From NCBI GenBank assembly GCA_963922585.1, contig CAWUIK010000026.1, positions 1 to 33,206 on the forward strand: a stretch of 33,206 nucleotides of DNA. The letters are read 5' to 3'. Below are positions 16,533 through 25,638 of this stretch, in pieces. The stretch is from Parvicella sp963922585 (GTDB taxonomy: Bacteria; Bacteroidota; Bacteroidia; Flavobacteriales_D; Parvicellaceae). A program made the translations under genes and the position numbers. The notes under the pieces were generated by a model. It did no database searches. It saw only the letters and a list, made by a program, of their open reading frames with translations, and was not told the origin of the DNA. Position 1 is the first letter of the stretch. Each line of letters begins with the position of its first letter.

Positions 16533-16559
16533 TAGTAAATAAAATTATTATCAACAGGA

Positions 16560-17306
16560 TTGAATATTTTTTATCACATAGGTAGGTATACGGAGATGTT
16601 GGGGCAAATGTTCTCAAAACCTGAAAAATTTTCTGTGTATTGGAATAGACTGATGGAGGAAATATATCAATTAGGTATTAAATCTATAGGAATTGTAGTT
16701 TTGATGTCTGCTTTTATGGGGATGGTAATTGTTATTCAAACTGCCACTGCCATCGATAGTCCATTGATTCCTGCTTATACAGTAGGTTTTACAACAAAAC
16801 AATCGATTATTCTAGAGTTTAGTCCTACTATTATTTCTTTGATTTTAGCGGGAAAAGTAGGGTCAAATATCGCTTCTGAATTGGGGTCTATGAGAGTTAC
16901 AGAACAGATTGATGCGCTCGAAATAATGGGTGTAAATTCTAGGAATTTTCTTGTAACGCCAAAAATTTTAGGAACTGTTTTAATTTTCCCTTTGTTGATA
17001 GTTTTTAGTATGCTATTTGGTTTTCTTGGAGGTTGGTTTGCTTGCGTTAGTACTGAATTGGTAACTGTAGAAAAGTATATATATGGAATTGTGGCTTTTA
17101 ATAATAACGATATGATGTATTTGACGTATGCATTATCAAAAACAGCAGTTTTTGCATTCATAATGACATCGATTAGCGCATATCAAGGGTATTATGTAAA
17201 AGGAGGGTCATTGGAAGTTGGGAAAGCAAGTACCAGAGCGGTTGTGTATTCGAGCGTTTTAATTTTACTATTTAATTATTTAATCACACAATTGGTATTG
17301 ATTTGA
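16560..17306 (+). CDS. mlaE: MlaE-like ABC transporter permease (phospholipid/lipid trafficking)
   Basis: 248 residues. The start is a TTG at 16560 giving 'MNIFYHIGRYTEM'; an ATG 12 codons later is possible, but the longer form keeps the amphipathic N-terminal helix of the family. About five or six hydrophobic helices follow. The conserved permease core is clear: 'GIKSIGIVVLMSAFMGMVIV', 'VGSNIASELGSMRVTEQIDAL' in short form, and 'MGVNSRNFLVTPKILG'. In the Mla system MlaE is the inner-membrane subunit that moves phospholipids between the inner membrane and MCE proteins. The stop overlaps the ATPase start (TTGA). No MCE (MlaD) gene follows, so that partner must lie elsewhere. Confidence 0.9.
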   Translation: MNIFYHIGRYTEMLGQMFSKPEKFSVYWNRLMEEIYQLGIKSIGIVVLMSAFMGMVIVIQTATAIDSPLIPAYTVGFTTKQSIILEFSPTIISLILAGKVGSNIASELGSMRVTEQIDALEIMGVNSRNFLVTPKILGTVLIFPLLIVFSMLFGFLGGWFACVSTELVTVEKYIYGIVAFNNNDMMYLTYALSKTAVFAFIMTSISAYQGYYVKGGSLEVGKASTRAVVYSSVLILLFNYLITQLVLI

Positions 17307-18061
17307 TAGAAGTAAAAAACATAGATAAATCTTTCGGTGAAGTTCAAATTCTTCACGACATTAACTTTACTTTTCAAGAAGGTAAAACCAATATTATCAT
17401 AGGACAAAGTGGTAGTGGGAAATCTGTGTTAGCAAAGTGTATTGTAGGACTTCATAAACCCGAAAATGGTCAAATTCTATACAACGGTAGAGATTTGATT
17501 TCTATGGGAAAAAGAGAGAAAAAAGAAATAAGAAAAGAAATTGGAATGCTTTTTCAAGGTGGAGCACTTTTTGACAGTTTGACTGTGGAAGAAAATGTTA
17601 TGTTTCCGCTTACTATGTTCACAAAAATGAGCAAAAAGGAAATGAGAGAGCGTGTAAAGTTCTGCCTAGATAGAGTAAATATTCTTGATAAAAATAAATT
17701 ATTTCCTTCCGAAATTAGTGGTGGTATGCAAAAACGTGTTGCTATAGCAAGAGCCATCGTGATGAAACCGAAATATTTGTTTTGCGATGAACCCAATTCT
17801 GGTTTAGATCCTCGTACTTCCATTCTTATTGATGATTTGATTAAAGATTTGACAGAAGAATACAAAATGACTACCGTTGTGATTACCCACGATATGAATT
17901 CTGTACTAGAAATTGGTGAAAATATTATGTTTATCTACAAAGGAAAGAACCATTGGACAGGAGATAAAGAATCTATTTTGACAACTCAAAATAAAGAAGT
18001 TACAGACTTTGTTTATAGTTCTAAATTTATGAGAATGTATAGAGAGAAAATTATGAAGTAG
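17303..18061 (+). CDS. mlaF: MlaF-like ABC transporter ATP-binding protein
   Basis: 252 residues starting at TTG 17303 inside a TTGA overlap with the permease gene; the reading 'MIEVKNIDKSF' fits the family N-terminus exactly. Complete ABC ATPase motifs: Walker A 'GQSGSGKS' at 34-41, Q-loop Gln at about 85 in 'LFQGGALFDSLTV', signature 'ISGGMQKR' at 138-145, Walker B 'YLFCDEP' at about 158-164 and H-loop His at about 196 in 'VITHD'. 'QGGALFDSLTVEENV' is characteristic of the MlaF subgroup. It powers lipid movement by the MlaE-like permease at the inner membrane. Overlap of the two genes argues for equal, coupled synthesis. Confidence 0.93.
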   Translation: MIEVKNIDKSFGEVQILHDINFTFQEGKTNIIIGQSGSGKSVLAKCIVGLHKPENGQILYNGRDLISMGKREKKEIRKEIGMLFQGGALFDSLTVEENVMFPLTMFTKMSKKEMRERVKFCLDRVNILDKNKLFPSEISGGMQKRVAIARAIVMKPKYLFCDEPNSGLDPRTSILIDDLIKDLTEEYKMTTVVITHDMNSVLEIGENIMFIYKGKNHWTGDKESILTTQNKEVTDFVYSSKFMRMYREKIMK

Positions 18062-18098
18062 AATAGTTTTCTTTTTCTAGTTCTTTTTAGATTTAATT

Positions 18099-18133
18099 TT
18101 TGTGCTACAATTCACGTTTTTTTTATATTTTTA
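18099..18133 (+). promoter_or_regulatory. Possible promoter for the orphan T9SS cargo gene
   Basis: TTTG at 18099-18102 is followed after 21-23 bases by the overlapping words TATATTTT and TATTTTTA (18124-18133), close to the TTTG-N19/21-TAnnTTTG pattern but lacking the final G. The ATG follows within about ten bases, implying a very short leader. Confidence 0.3.
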
Positions 18134-18139
18134 CGGAAT

Positions 18140-21100
18140 ATGAAGCCTCTAAATTTATATACTCTAATGATTCCTCTAAAATTTCTAAATTCCTTAGGCT
18201 TAATATTTCATTTTATTATTATTTTTAGTTTTTCAATTGATTCACTTGCCCAAGAACACGCTGGAAATTATCAGTTTATCGAAAACAAAGGTCAGTGGCC
18301 AAATCAAGTTCATTTTAAATCGGACTTAAAAAGTGGCTATTTGTATTTACAAAATGACGGACTTCTATTCGACTTGTATGACCCCGCCACTGTAAATAAA
18401 TACATTCAAGGACATTATGACAAAAGTTTGCGAAAAGATTTAGATACACTTCATTGGCATGCCTATGAAGTTAAGTTTATTGGAAGTAATAAAAATTTAA
18501 GAATACATAAAAAGGATCAGACTCTGCATTATTACAATTATTTTATTGGAAATGAACCATCAAAATGGGCAAGTGAAGCGTATGCTTTTTATGAAGTGCA
18601 ATATGAAAATATTTATGATGGTATTGATTTTAAAATGTATTCACAATTGTTTAATTTAAAATATGATTTCATAGTGAAGCCTTTTGCTGATCCTAACGAA
18701 ATAAGACTTTCATACAACGGGCAAAACAAAATTGAAATCAAAAAAGGGAAGTTGTACATTCATACCAGTGTCAATCAAATCATTGAAGCTCCTCCAGTGG
18801 TATATCAAATAGTAGATGGGAAAAGAAAAGTTATAAAAGCTTCATATAAACTAGTTCAAAACGAATTGTCTTTTGATATAAAAGAGCAATACGACAATTC
18901 ACTACCTTTGATAATTGATCCAACTTTGATTTTTTCGACCTATTCCGGTTCGTTTTCTAATAATTTTGGATATTCTGCAACTTTCGATTCAAAAGGATTC
19001 TTATACTCAGGAAGTTCTGCTTTTGGTAATAATTACCCAACAACATTAGGTGCTTATAGCACTTCATTTAATGGTGGAATTGTAGATATTGCAATTTCAA
19101 AATTTGATACTACAGGTACATTTTTAATTTATTCTACTTTTATTGGTGGTACAAGTGATGAATTGCCTCATAGTTTGATTGTAAATAGTTTGGATGAATT
19201 ATTTGTTTTTGGAACTACAAGTTCTTTTGATTATCCTACCACTACAGGTTGTTACGATAATTCTTATAATGGAGGAACTGCCAATAATCTTCAAAATGGA
19301 TTAGGAGTCAATTACATTAATGGATCAGATATTGTGGTTAGCAGATTGAATGCTGCAGGAACAATTTTACAAGCATCTACCTACCTTGGAGGTTCACAAA
19401 ATGATGGTTTGAACAGTACAAGCCCAACTCCTTCATTGAATACTTTGAGATATAATTATGCAGATGAGGTGAGAGGCGAAATTGACATTGATAAAAATAA
19501 TAATATATACATAGCAACTTGTACAAGAAGTGCTGATTTCCCTGTTACTTCTGGTGTTTTTCAACCAAGTTTTGGTGGAGGAGAATTAGATGGAATTATC
19601 ATCAAAATGGATAATAATCTACAAAATATTATTTGGAGTAGTTATATTGGAGGTAATAATCATGATGCGGTTTATGCTTTGGCCCTAGATGATAGTTCGG
19701 ATATATATGTTACTGGTGGAACTGTTTCTTCTGATTTTCCTGCAACAAGTAGTGCTTATCAGAACACAATTCAAGGTGGAAGAAGTGACGGGTTTGTAAC
19801 TCATATAAAAGGCGATGGAAGTTCAGTTATTAACTCTACATTTATTGGTTCTATCACTTATGACCAGAGTTATTTTGTAGAAATAGATAGACCAGGAAAT
19901 GTATATCTATTGGGGCAAACTGAGATTACGGATTCTACTTTTGTTAAAAATGTAACATGGTCGAATTTCGGAAGCGGTCAGTTTGTAGTAAAATTAGCTC
20001 CTGAGTTAGATACATTGCTTTATGCTACTGTTTTTGGGTCTGGAAATGGAATCAATATTTCTCCAACTGCTTTTTTAGTGGATTTGTGTAGTAAAATGTA
20101 CTTAGCAGGGTGGGGTGGATCTGTTAATAATTTGACAACTTTGGACAATAATGCAGGGAGTACTTTTGGCATGCCGATAACTGCTGATGCTTTTCAAAGC
20201 ACAACCAATGGTAGTGATTTTTATGTAATGGTATTAGAAGATGATGCTTCAGGAGTGGTTTATGGTTCTTATTTTGGCGGAGCTATTTCCTCCGAACATG
20301 TTGATGGAGGAACAAGTAGATTCGATAGAAAAGGAAAAGTATATCAAGCAATGTGTGCAGGATGTGGGAATAATTCTGATATGCCTATTTTCCCTGCCAA
20401 TGCTGTTTCATCAACCAATAATAGCAGTTGTAACCTTGGAGTTTTTAAAATGGATTTTTATTTACCAGTAGTCATTGCAGATTTTGAAGTTCCGCCTATT
20501 GGTTGTGCTCCTTTTACAGCCAATTTTACGAATACAAGTTTATCTCAATTGAATACGAATTTCTCTTGGGATTTTGGCGATAACACAACGAGTACACAAG
20601 AAAATCCAACGCATACATATCAAACTCCAGGAACTTATGTTGTGTCCTTAATTCTTCAAGATACTGTAACTTGTAATTTTGGTGATACAATTTTTAAAGA
20701 AATCACGATAATTGGAGATTCATCTTATACTTTAAATAATATACATATTTGTCCAGATGAAACTATTCAAATTGGCTTATTGCCTAATTTAGATCCAACT
20801 TTATCTTATTCATGGACACCTTCTTCAACTTTAAGTAACGATACCATTTCTAACCCTTTTGCTTCACCAGTTAATTCAACAACATATCAACTTTTAATTA
20901 GTAATGGAATTTGTACTGATACAATTACCCAGTCTGTAATCGTAAACACACCGCTTTTAAGTGTTAGTAATGATACTACTTTGTGTTCTGATGATGAAAT
21001 AGCTACACTAATTGCTAATTCTCAGGGAACAAGTACTAATTATATTTGGTCAACAAATAGTAGTTTTACAGATACCATAAATTCACCCATTACAAATCCA

Positions 21101-21970
21101 TCCATTAATGTTTCTCCATCTATTTCTTCAACATATTATGTGCTAGTAAATAACAATGGTTGTGAACTTTTTGATAGTGTAACAGTTAATTTAGTAAATT
21201 CACAATTAACATTATCTCAGGATACAGTTGTTTGTCTTGGAGATAGTCTATTAATTGTAGCATCATCTTCAGATATAAATCATTCATTTAATTATAATTG
21301 GTCACCTAATGAAATCTTACTTTCAGGCAATGAAAATGATAGTGTTTGGGTTTTGCCAAATACTAATGGATTTGTTGTCTTGAATGCATTAAGTTCAGAA
21401 GGTTGTGTAATTTTGGATAGTGTTTTTGTAGCGGTAGATAATTTTCCAGATTTGAATATACAAGCCTCTTCTGAACAAGATACCATTTTTGAAAATTCAA
21501 CAGTCGGGTTGTTAGTTTCACCTCTCGGGTACTCCTACAGTTGGACACCAAGTATATTCTTAAATAATGCTCAAATTCCAAATCCAACAGCAACATTATC
21601 AGAAAACACAACTTTTATAGTTACAGTAACCAGTGCTAATGGATGTGTAAAGTCTGATACAATAAGTATTTTTGTTAAAGAAGTAATATGTGGCGAACCC
21701 GATTTATACGTTCCTAATGCATTTACTCCCAATGCTGACAATACCAATGATAATTTGTATGTAAGAGGAAACAATATTTTAGAAATTATATTTAGAGTCT
21801 ACAACAGATGGGGCGAATTGGTTTTCGAAACTAATGACCAATCAATTGGTTGGGATGGAACATTTAAAGGGAAAGAATGTGATCCAGCAGTATATGATTA
21901 TTATCTCGAAATTCTTTGTATTGACGAAGAAAAGTACTTCAAGAAAGGGAATGTAACATTAATTAGATAA
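18140..21970 (+). CDS. T9SS type B cargo: DUF7948-like N-terminus, SBBP propeller repeats, PKD, CHU_C
   Basis: 1276 residues. A signal peptide ends near 'SIDSLAQ'. Residues about 45-265 match the DUF7948-type head seen in Bacteroidota exported proteins ('FIENKGQWPNQVHF', 'YYNYFIGNEPSKWASEA', 'DFKMYSQ'). Residues about 265-770 are SBBP-type beta-propeller repeats with recurring 'STFIGGTSDE', 'STYLGGSQNDG' and 'SSYIGGNNHDA' blades. A PKD domain follows at about 777-860 ('FSWDFGDNTTSTQENPTHTY'), then two or three Ig-like segments, and a CHU_C sorting domain at about 1187-1276 ('PNAFTPNADNTNDN', 'YNRWGELVFE', 'GNVTLIR'). The sorting domain is closest to that of the 1258-residue cargo. No PorP/SprF gene is adjacent, so its export partner must be elsewhere, possibly the SprF-like protein at 5459-6457. 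A surface adhesin or enzyme-like role is not resolved. Confidence 0.88.
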   Translation: MKPLNLYTLMIPLKFLNSLGLIFHFIIIFSFSIDSLAQEHAGNYQFIENKGQWPNQVHFKSDLKSGYLYLQNDGLLFDLYDPATVNKYIQGHYDKSLRKDLDTLHWHAYEVKFIGSNKNLRIHKKDQTLHYYNYFIGNEPSKWASEAYAFYEVQYENIYDGIDFKMYSQLFNLKYDFIVKPFADPNEIRLSYNGQNKIEIKKGKLYIHTSVNQIIEAPPVVYQIVDGKRKVIKASYKLVQNELSFDIKEQYDNSLPLIIDPTLIFSTYSGSFSNNFGYSATFDSKGFLYSGSSAFGNNYPTTLGAYSTSFNGGIVDIAISKFDTTGTFLIYSTFIGGTSDELPHSLIVNSLDELFVFGTTSSFDYPTTTGCYDNSYNGGTANNLQNGLGVNYINGSDIVVSRLNAAGTILQASTYLGGSQNDGLNSTSPTPSLNTLRYNYADEVRGEIDIDKNNNIYIATCTRSADFPVTSGVFQPSFGGGELDGIIIKMDNNLQNIIWSSYIGGNNHDAVYALALDDSSDIYVTGGTVSSDFPATSSAYQNTIQGGRSDGFVTHIKGDGSSVINSTFIGSITYDQSYFVEIDRPGNVYLLGQTEITDSTFVKNVTWSNFGSGQFVVKLAPELDTLLYATVFGSGNGINISPTAFLVDLCSKMYLAGWGGSVNNLTTLDNNAGSTFGMPITADAFQSTTNGSDFYVMVLEDDASGVVYGSYFGGAISSEHVDGGTSRFDRKGKVYQAMCAGCGNNSDMPIFPANAVSSTNNSSCNLGVFKMDFYLPVVIADFEVPPIGCAPFTANFTNTSLSQLNTNFSWDFGDNTTSTQENPTHTYQTPGTYVVSLILQDTVTCNFGDTIFKEITIIGDSSYTLNNIHICPDETIQIGLLPNLDPTLSYSWTPSSTLSNDTISNPFASPVNSTTYQLLISNGICTDTITQSVIVNTPLLSVSNDTTLCSDDEIATLIANSQGTSTNYIWSTNSSFTDTINSPITNPSINVSPSISSTYYVLVNNNGCELFDSVTVNLVNSQLTLSQDTVVCLGDSLLIVASSSDINHSFNYNWSPNEILLSGNENDSVWVLPNTNGFVVLNALSSEGCVILDSVFVAVDNFPDLNIQASSEQDTIFENSTVGLLVSPLGYSYSWTPSIFLNNAQIPNPTATLSENTTFIVTVTSANGCVKSDTISIFVKEVICGEPDLYVPNAFTPNADNTNDNLYVRGNNILEIIFRVYNRWGELVFETNDQSIGWDGTFKGKECDPAVYDYYLEILCIDEEKYFKKGNVTLIR

Positions 21971-22031
21971 TTTTAATCAACCCAAATTAAATTGAAGAAT
22001 AGGAAGAATACTAAAACAAGTTAAGGTAGTG

Positions 22032-22724
22032 TCACAATAAATTCAATTTCTGAGTCAAGTCGTCTTTATATGCTTTTCCAATATTAATTTGCTTTTGATT
22101 GATAACAATATAATTGTCTTCTATAGACTCTATTTTGTCAATTCTAACAATAAAAGATCTGTGAACTCTCACAAAATCATCAGAAGATAATTTAGAGATA
22201 ATATCTTTCATAGTAGAAAGAATGGTGTATTTCTGACCATTTGCAGTAAAAATTCTCATGTAATTACCCAAAGCTTCAACGCAAAGAATATCTTCTGTAT
22301 TGATTTGTACTAATTTAGAATCAGCTTTGATAAAAATAGATTTATCTTGAGATGTGATACTTGCTCTATTATTTTCAAAATGCTTGTATGCCTTATCTAC
22401 TGCTTTCATGAAACGAGCCAAAGAGATGGGTTTGTGTAGGAAATCAGTAATGTTGTACTCGTATGATTCTAAAGCATACTTTTCGTGAGCAGTAACCAAA
22501 ATAACTTGAGGTAAAGGACTTAGAGTTCTTAACATTTCAAGTCCATCCATTTTGGGCATTTCAATATCTAAAAATACAAGATCTATATGGTCTTCTTTAA
22601 TAACTTTAAAAGCCTCAACAGCATCAGAGCATGATTTTATCAATTCTAATGTCTCAGTTTCCTCTATCAAATCTTCGATTACGCTTCTTGACAAATCATC
22701 ATCATCTACTACTATACATCTCAT
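22032..22724 (-). CDS. LytTR-family response regulator
   Basis: 230 residues. Residues 1-120 form a receiver domain: acidic pocket 'VVDDDD' at 5-10, phosphoacceptor Asp53 in 'FLDIEMPKMDG', the conserved Thr in 'ILVTAH' and Lys98 in 'LHKPI'. Residues about 127-230 form a LytTR DNA-binding domain ('ILCVEALGNYMRIFTANGQ', 'FVRVHRSFIVRIDKI'). LytTR regulators bind repeated promoter sites as dimers after phosphorylation. The gene follows the hybrid kinase gene by 17 bases on the same strand, so it is the natural output of that kinase. Target sites were not identified. Confidence 0.94.
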   Translation of the reverse strand: MRCIVVDDDDLSRSVIEDLIEETETLELIKSCSDAVEAFKVIKEDHIDLVFLDIEMPKMDGLEMLRTLSPLPQVILVTAHEKYALESYEYNITDFLHKPISLARFMKAVDKAYKHFENNRASITSQDKSIFIKADSKLVQINTEDILCVEALGNYMRIFTANGQKYTILSTMKDIISKLSSDDFVRVHRSFIVRIDKIESIEDNYIVINQKQINIGKAYKDDLTQKLNLL

Positions 22725-22741
22725 ATTTTTAAATTTGAGTG

Positions 22742-25465
22742 TTAAAATTTAACTTCACTTAATTCATCCAAAATTAATATAATTTCCTTTTCCACAACAT
22801 CAAGTTTTGAAATAATTTCATTTTTGTCTATATTTTCTATGTCTAGACCTTCTAAATAGATTATTTCATTGGAGATTTTGTCTGCACCCATATAATTTAG
22901 ATTTCCTTTAATTTTGTGAGCAGTTTTTTTGGTTTCTGACCAATTTTGTTCTTTAATTTCTTGTTTTAATTTATCTAAATCAACAGGAACGTTTTTGATA
23001 AATAAATCAATGTATTTTTTTAATTTATCTGGTTTGTTTCTTGTTATGCCTTTCAGGTTTTCTAGGTTTATGTGATGATGTTTGTTGCCATTTTTTTGTT
23101 CTAAGTTTTGAAAAGTTTCGATAGCATTTTCTTTCTTTTCTGATTTAATTAAACTTTTTATTTTTTGAGTTAAAATATTAAGATTTACAGGTTTAGATAT
23201 TGCATCATTCATGCCTGATTCAATGCATTTTTCTGCTACTCCTTCCAATACATGAGCTGTCATTGCAATGATAGGAATGTTTTTCTTTTGTAAAGTTAAA
23301 GAGTTTGAATTTCTGATAGCTATTGTAGCTTCATACCCATTCATAACGGGCATTTGAATGTCCATCAAAATCAAATCAATTTCTTGATTTTCTAACATTT
23401 CTATGGCTTTTTTGCCATTTTCTGCTAGTAGAAGTTTTACATTATTTTTTTTATCTTCTACCAAATCATAGAATATTTCTCTATTGAGTTGGTTATCATC
23501 CACCACCAGAATATTTAAGTTTTCAAGATTGTTAGCGTCTTCTATTTGTTTTTGCTTAAGTTCTTCGATGTTTTTGATTTCTGAACTTTTCATCCAGATA
23601 CTAAAATGAAATTTGCTGCCTTTCCCAGGAGTACTTTCAACATGGATTTTTCCACCCATGTTTTCCACTAATAATTTACAGATAGCCAATCCTAAACCAG
23701 TTCCACCATATTGTCGTGTAGTACTTACGTGTTCTTGTTGGTAAGAATCAAAAATCGTTTGTAATTTATCATTTTGAATGCCAATTCCGGAATCTTCTAT
23801 TGCAAAATGTAACTTCACTTTATCCGAACCTTTGCCTTCTAATCGCACAGAAATTGAAACTTCGCCTTCTTTTGTAAATTTAAGTGCATTATCTGCTAAA
23901 TTTAATAAAATTTGATTGAATCTAATAGGGTCTCCAATCAGAACTTTAGGAACGTTTTCATCAATGTTTTGAATTAATTTTACTTTCTTTTCAAACTTTT
24001 TAAACTCCAAAGAATCAATGATTTGAGAAATGATTTCATGAAGAGAAAACTCTATTTCTTCGAATTCGATACCACCTTTTTCCATTTTGGATAAATTCAA
24101 AACATCATTTACAAGGAACAGAATATTCTGTGCACTTCCAGTAATGGTTTTTAAATATTTTTGTTGATTGTCATCTAAATTTGTTTCACCCAAAAGTTTT
24201 GCCATACCTACTACCGCATTCAAAGGAGTGCGTATTTCATGACTTGTATAAGCAAAGAAATCTTCTTTTTCTTTTTTAGATTGATTGGCTCTATCAGTGG
24301 CGATTATAAGTTGAGAATTGATTTTATCTCTTTGTCTGAGAGAAATAAATAAGAAAATACTCAAACTAAAAATAATTACAGAAACGATGATTGAAATAAT
24401 AATATACAATCTTCTTGTATCAGATTCTTTCTTGTGAAAATCATTTTCTTTGGTAAGTAACTCAAGTTTTTTATTTTTATCAGCAAGTTCCAATTGAGAT
24501 TCTAACTCTGAAATTTGTTTAGTATCCTTGATGGCGCTGAAATATTTCAGATATTCATATGCTTCTTTGTATTGATTATTTTTTTCGTAAGTATCAGCAA
24601 TTGTTTGATATCCTTTTTTTATTAAAAGTTCAATGCCTGTTTCTTGCGCCAAACCAAGACTGTTTTTCATGAAAACAATTGCTTCTTGAGGATTTCCAAT
24701 TTGCTGATAAGCCATTCCAATATCAAAGCAAACATAAGCCTGCATTTCTTTGTTTTCTATCTGTTCGAAGTTTTTTAATGAAATGATAAAGTTTTTTATT
24801 GCATCTTCAATGGTGTTGTTTGCCAATTGGATTTTTGCATAATCATAATATATTTGACCAATTTCTTCATATTGGTAGGTTGTAGAGATTTCTTCTGCTG
24901 CAATTTCATAATATTGAACAGCTAAATAGTTTTTACCTTGAGCAGCACTTAATTTTCCATAACCAGCATTTGATTTAGCAATAATGGTTTTACTTTTGAT
25001 TTTTTGACCGATATCATTAGCATATTGAATGTATATTTTTGCTTCATCAAAGTCTTTCATGTCGATATGAATATCTCCTAGCATTAAATTTGCATTTGCA
25101 ATTCCTTTTTGATCTCCATAGGAAGCACTAATTTCGATTGCGAAATTTACTGCATCAATTGCTTTTTTATAGTTTTGTTCCCTTTTTTCGATATAAGCAA
25201 TCTGATAATAAGAAGCTACTTTACCTTTGTTGTAATGCAAACTTTTACTTAAGGTGAGTCCTTCATAAGCAAAATTCAAAGCCTCTTCATAGTCATAATC
25301 ACTTAGTAGTTTAGAGAGTTGAATTAACTGTTCCGCTTTTTTATTTACATTGTTTTCAATTTGAATTTTGTACTTCAAATCGTAAATTTTTTCAGTGTTT
25401 TGAGCATTTCCACTATTACTGAAAAAGAGCGCTATAAGCCATATGTAAATTATTTTTTTGAGCAT
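22742..25465 (-). CDS. Hybrid histidine kinase: periplasmic TPRs, HisKA-HATPase, receiver, HPt
   Basis: 907 residues. A signal peptide of about 21 residues is followed by TPR helices (about 45-320) in the periplasm, a coiled coil, one membrane segment at about 353-376, and a HisKA domain with phospho-His409 in 'SHEIRTPLNAVVG'. The HATPase has an N-box at about 521-528 ('LNLADNAL') and 'EDSGIGI'/'GGTGLGLAI' loops. A receiver domain follows with 'VVDDNQ' at 654-659, Asp702 in 'LMDIQMPVMNG' and Lys758. A C-terminal HPt domain carries His850 in 'TAHKIKGNLNYMGA'. All phosphotransfer residues are intact, so a full His-Asp-His relay to the downstream LytTR Asp53 is plausible. The TPR sensor probably responds to an envelope protein partner; the signal is unknown. 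Confidence 0.94.
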   Translation of the reverse strand: MLKKIIYIWLIALFFSNSGNAQNTEKIYDLKYKIQIENNVNKKAEQLIQLSKLLSDYDYEEALNFAYEGLTLSKSLHYNKGKVASYYQIAYIEKREQNYKKAIDAVNFAIEISASYGDQKGIANANLMLGDIHIDMKDFDEAKIYIQYANDIGQKIKSKTIIAKSNAGYGKLSAAQGKNYLAVQYYEIAAEEISTTYQYEEIGQIYYDYAKIQLANNTIEDAIKNFIISLKNFEQIENKEMQAYVCFDIGMAYQQIGNPQEAIVFMKNSLGLAQETGIELLIKKGYQTIADTYEKNNQYKEAYEYLKYFSAIKDTKQISELESQLELADKNKKLELLTKENDFHKKESDTRRLYIIISIIVSVIIFSLSIFLFISLRQRDKINSQLIIATDRANQSKKEKEDFFAYTSHEIRTPLNAVVGMAKLLGETNLDDNQQKYLKTITGSAQNILFLVNDVLNLSKMEKGGIEFEEIEFSLHEIISQIIDSLEFKKFEKKVKLIQNIDENVPKVLIGDPIRFNQILLNLADNALKFTKEGEVSISVRLEGKGSDKVKLHFAIEDSGIGIQNDKLQTIFDSYQQEHVSTTRQYGGTGLGLAICKLLVENMGGKIHVESTPGKGSKFHFSIWMKSSEIKNIEELKQKQIEDANNLENLNILVVDDNQLNREIFYDLVEDKKNNVKLLLAENGKKAIEMLENQEIDLILMDIQMPVMNGYEATIAIRNSNSLTLQKKNIPIIAMTAHVLEGVAEKCIESGMNDAISKPVNLNILTQKIKSLIKSEKKENAIETFQNLEQKNGNKHHHINLENLKGITRNKPDKLKKYIDLFIKNVPVDLDKLKQEIKEQNWSETKKTAHKIKGNLNYMGADKISNEIIYLEGLDIENIDKNEIISKLDVVEKEIILILDELSEVKF

Positions 25466-25475
25466 AAACTTTAAA

Positions 25476-25505
25476 CAAAAATAATTTAAATAATTTATCT
25501 TTCAA
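25476..25505 (-). promoter_or_regulatory. Promoter for the hybrid kinase / LytTR operon
   Basis: On the minus strand TTG (25505-25503), a 19-base spacer and TATTTTTG (25483-25476) match the Bacteroidota sigma consensus TTG-N19-TAnnTTTG. The kinase ATG lies 11 bases further on, giving a very short leader. This is the best-spaced promoter match I found in the window. Confidence 0.55.
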
Positions 25506-25608
25506 GGTTTTGCTAAAGATTAGTTAGATGATTTTTGGTTTTGTTTTCCTTTTACCATTTTTTTTAACCGTTTCCTCATACAAATATGATTTATAATTGT
25601 GTTTTTGG

Positions 25609-25616
25609 TACCTTTG
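25609..25616 (+). promoter_or_regulatory. -7 promoter element for the GWxTD operon
   Basis: TACCTTTG is an exact TAnnTTTG match 22 bases before the ATG of the GWxTD gene. No clear TTG lies 19 bases upstream. It would drive the run GWxTD, transglutaminase-like, propeller kinase and perhaps yaaA. Confidence 0.45.
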
Positions 25617-25638
25617 TAATTAATTAAATGAAATCAAA

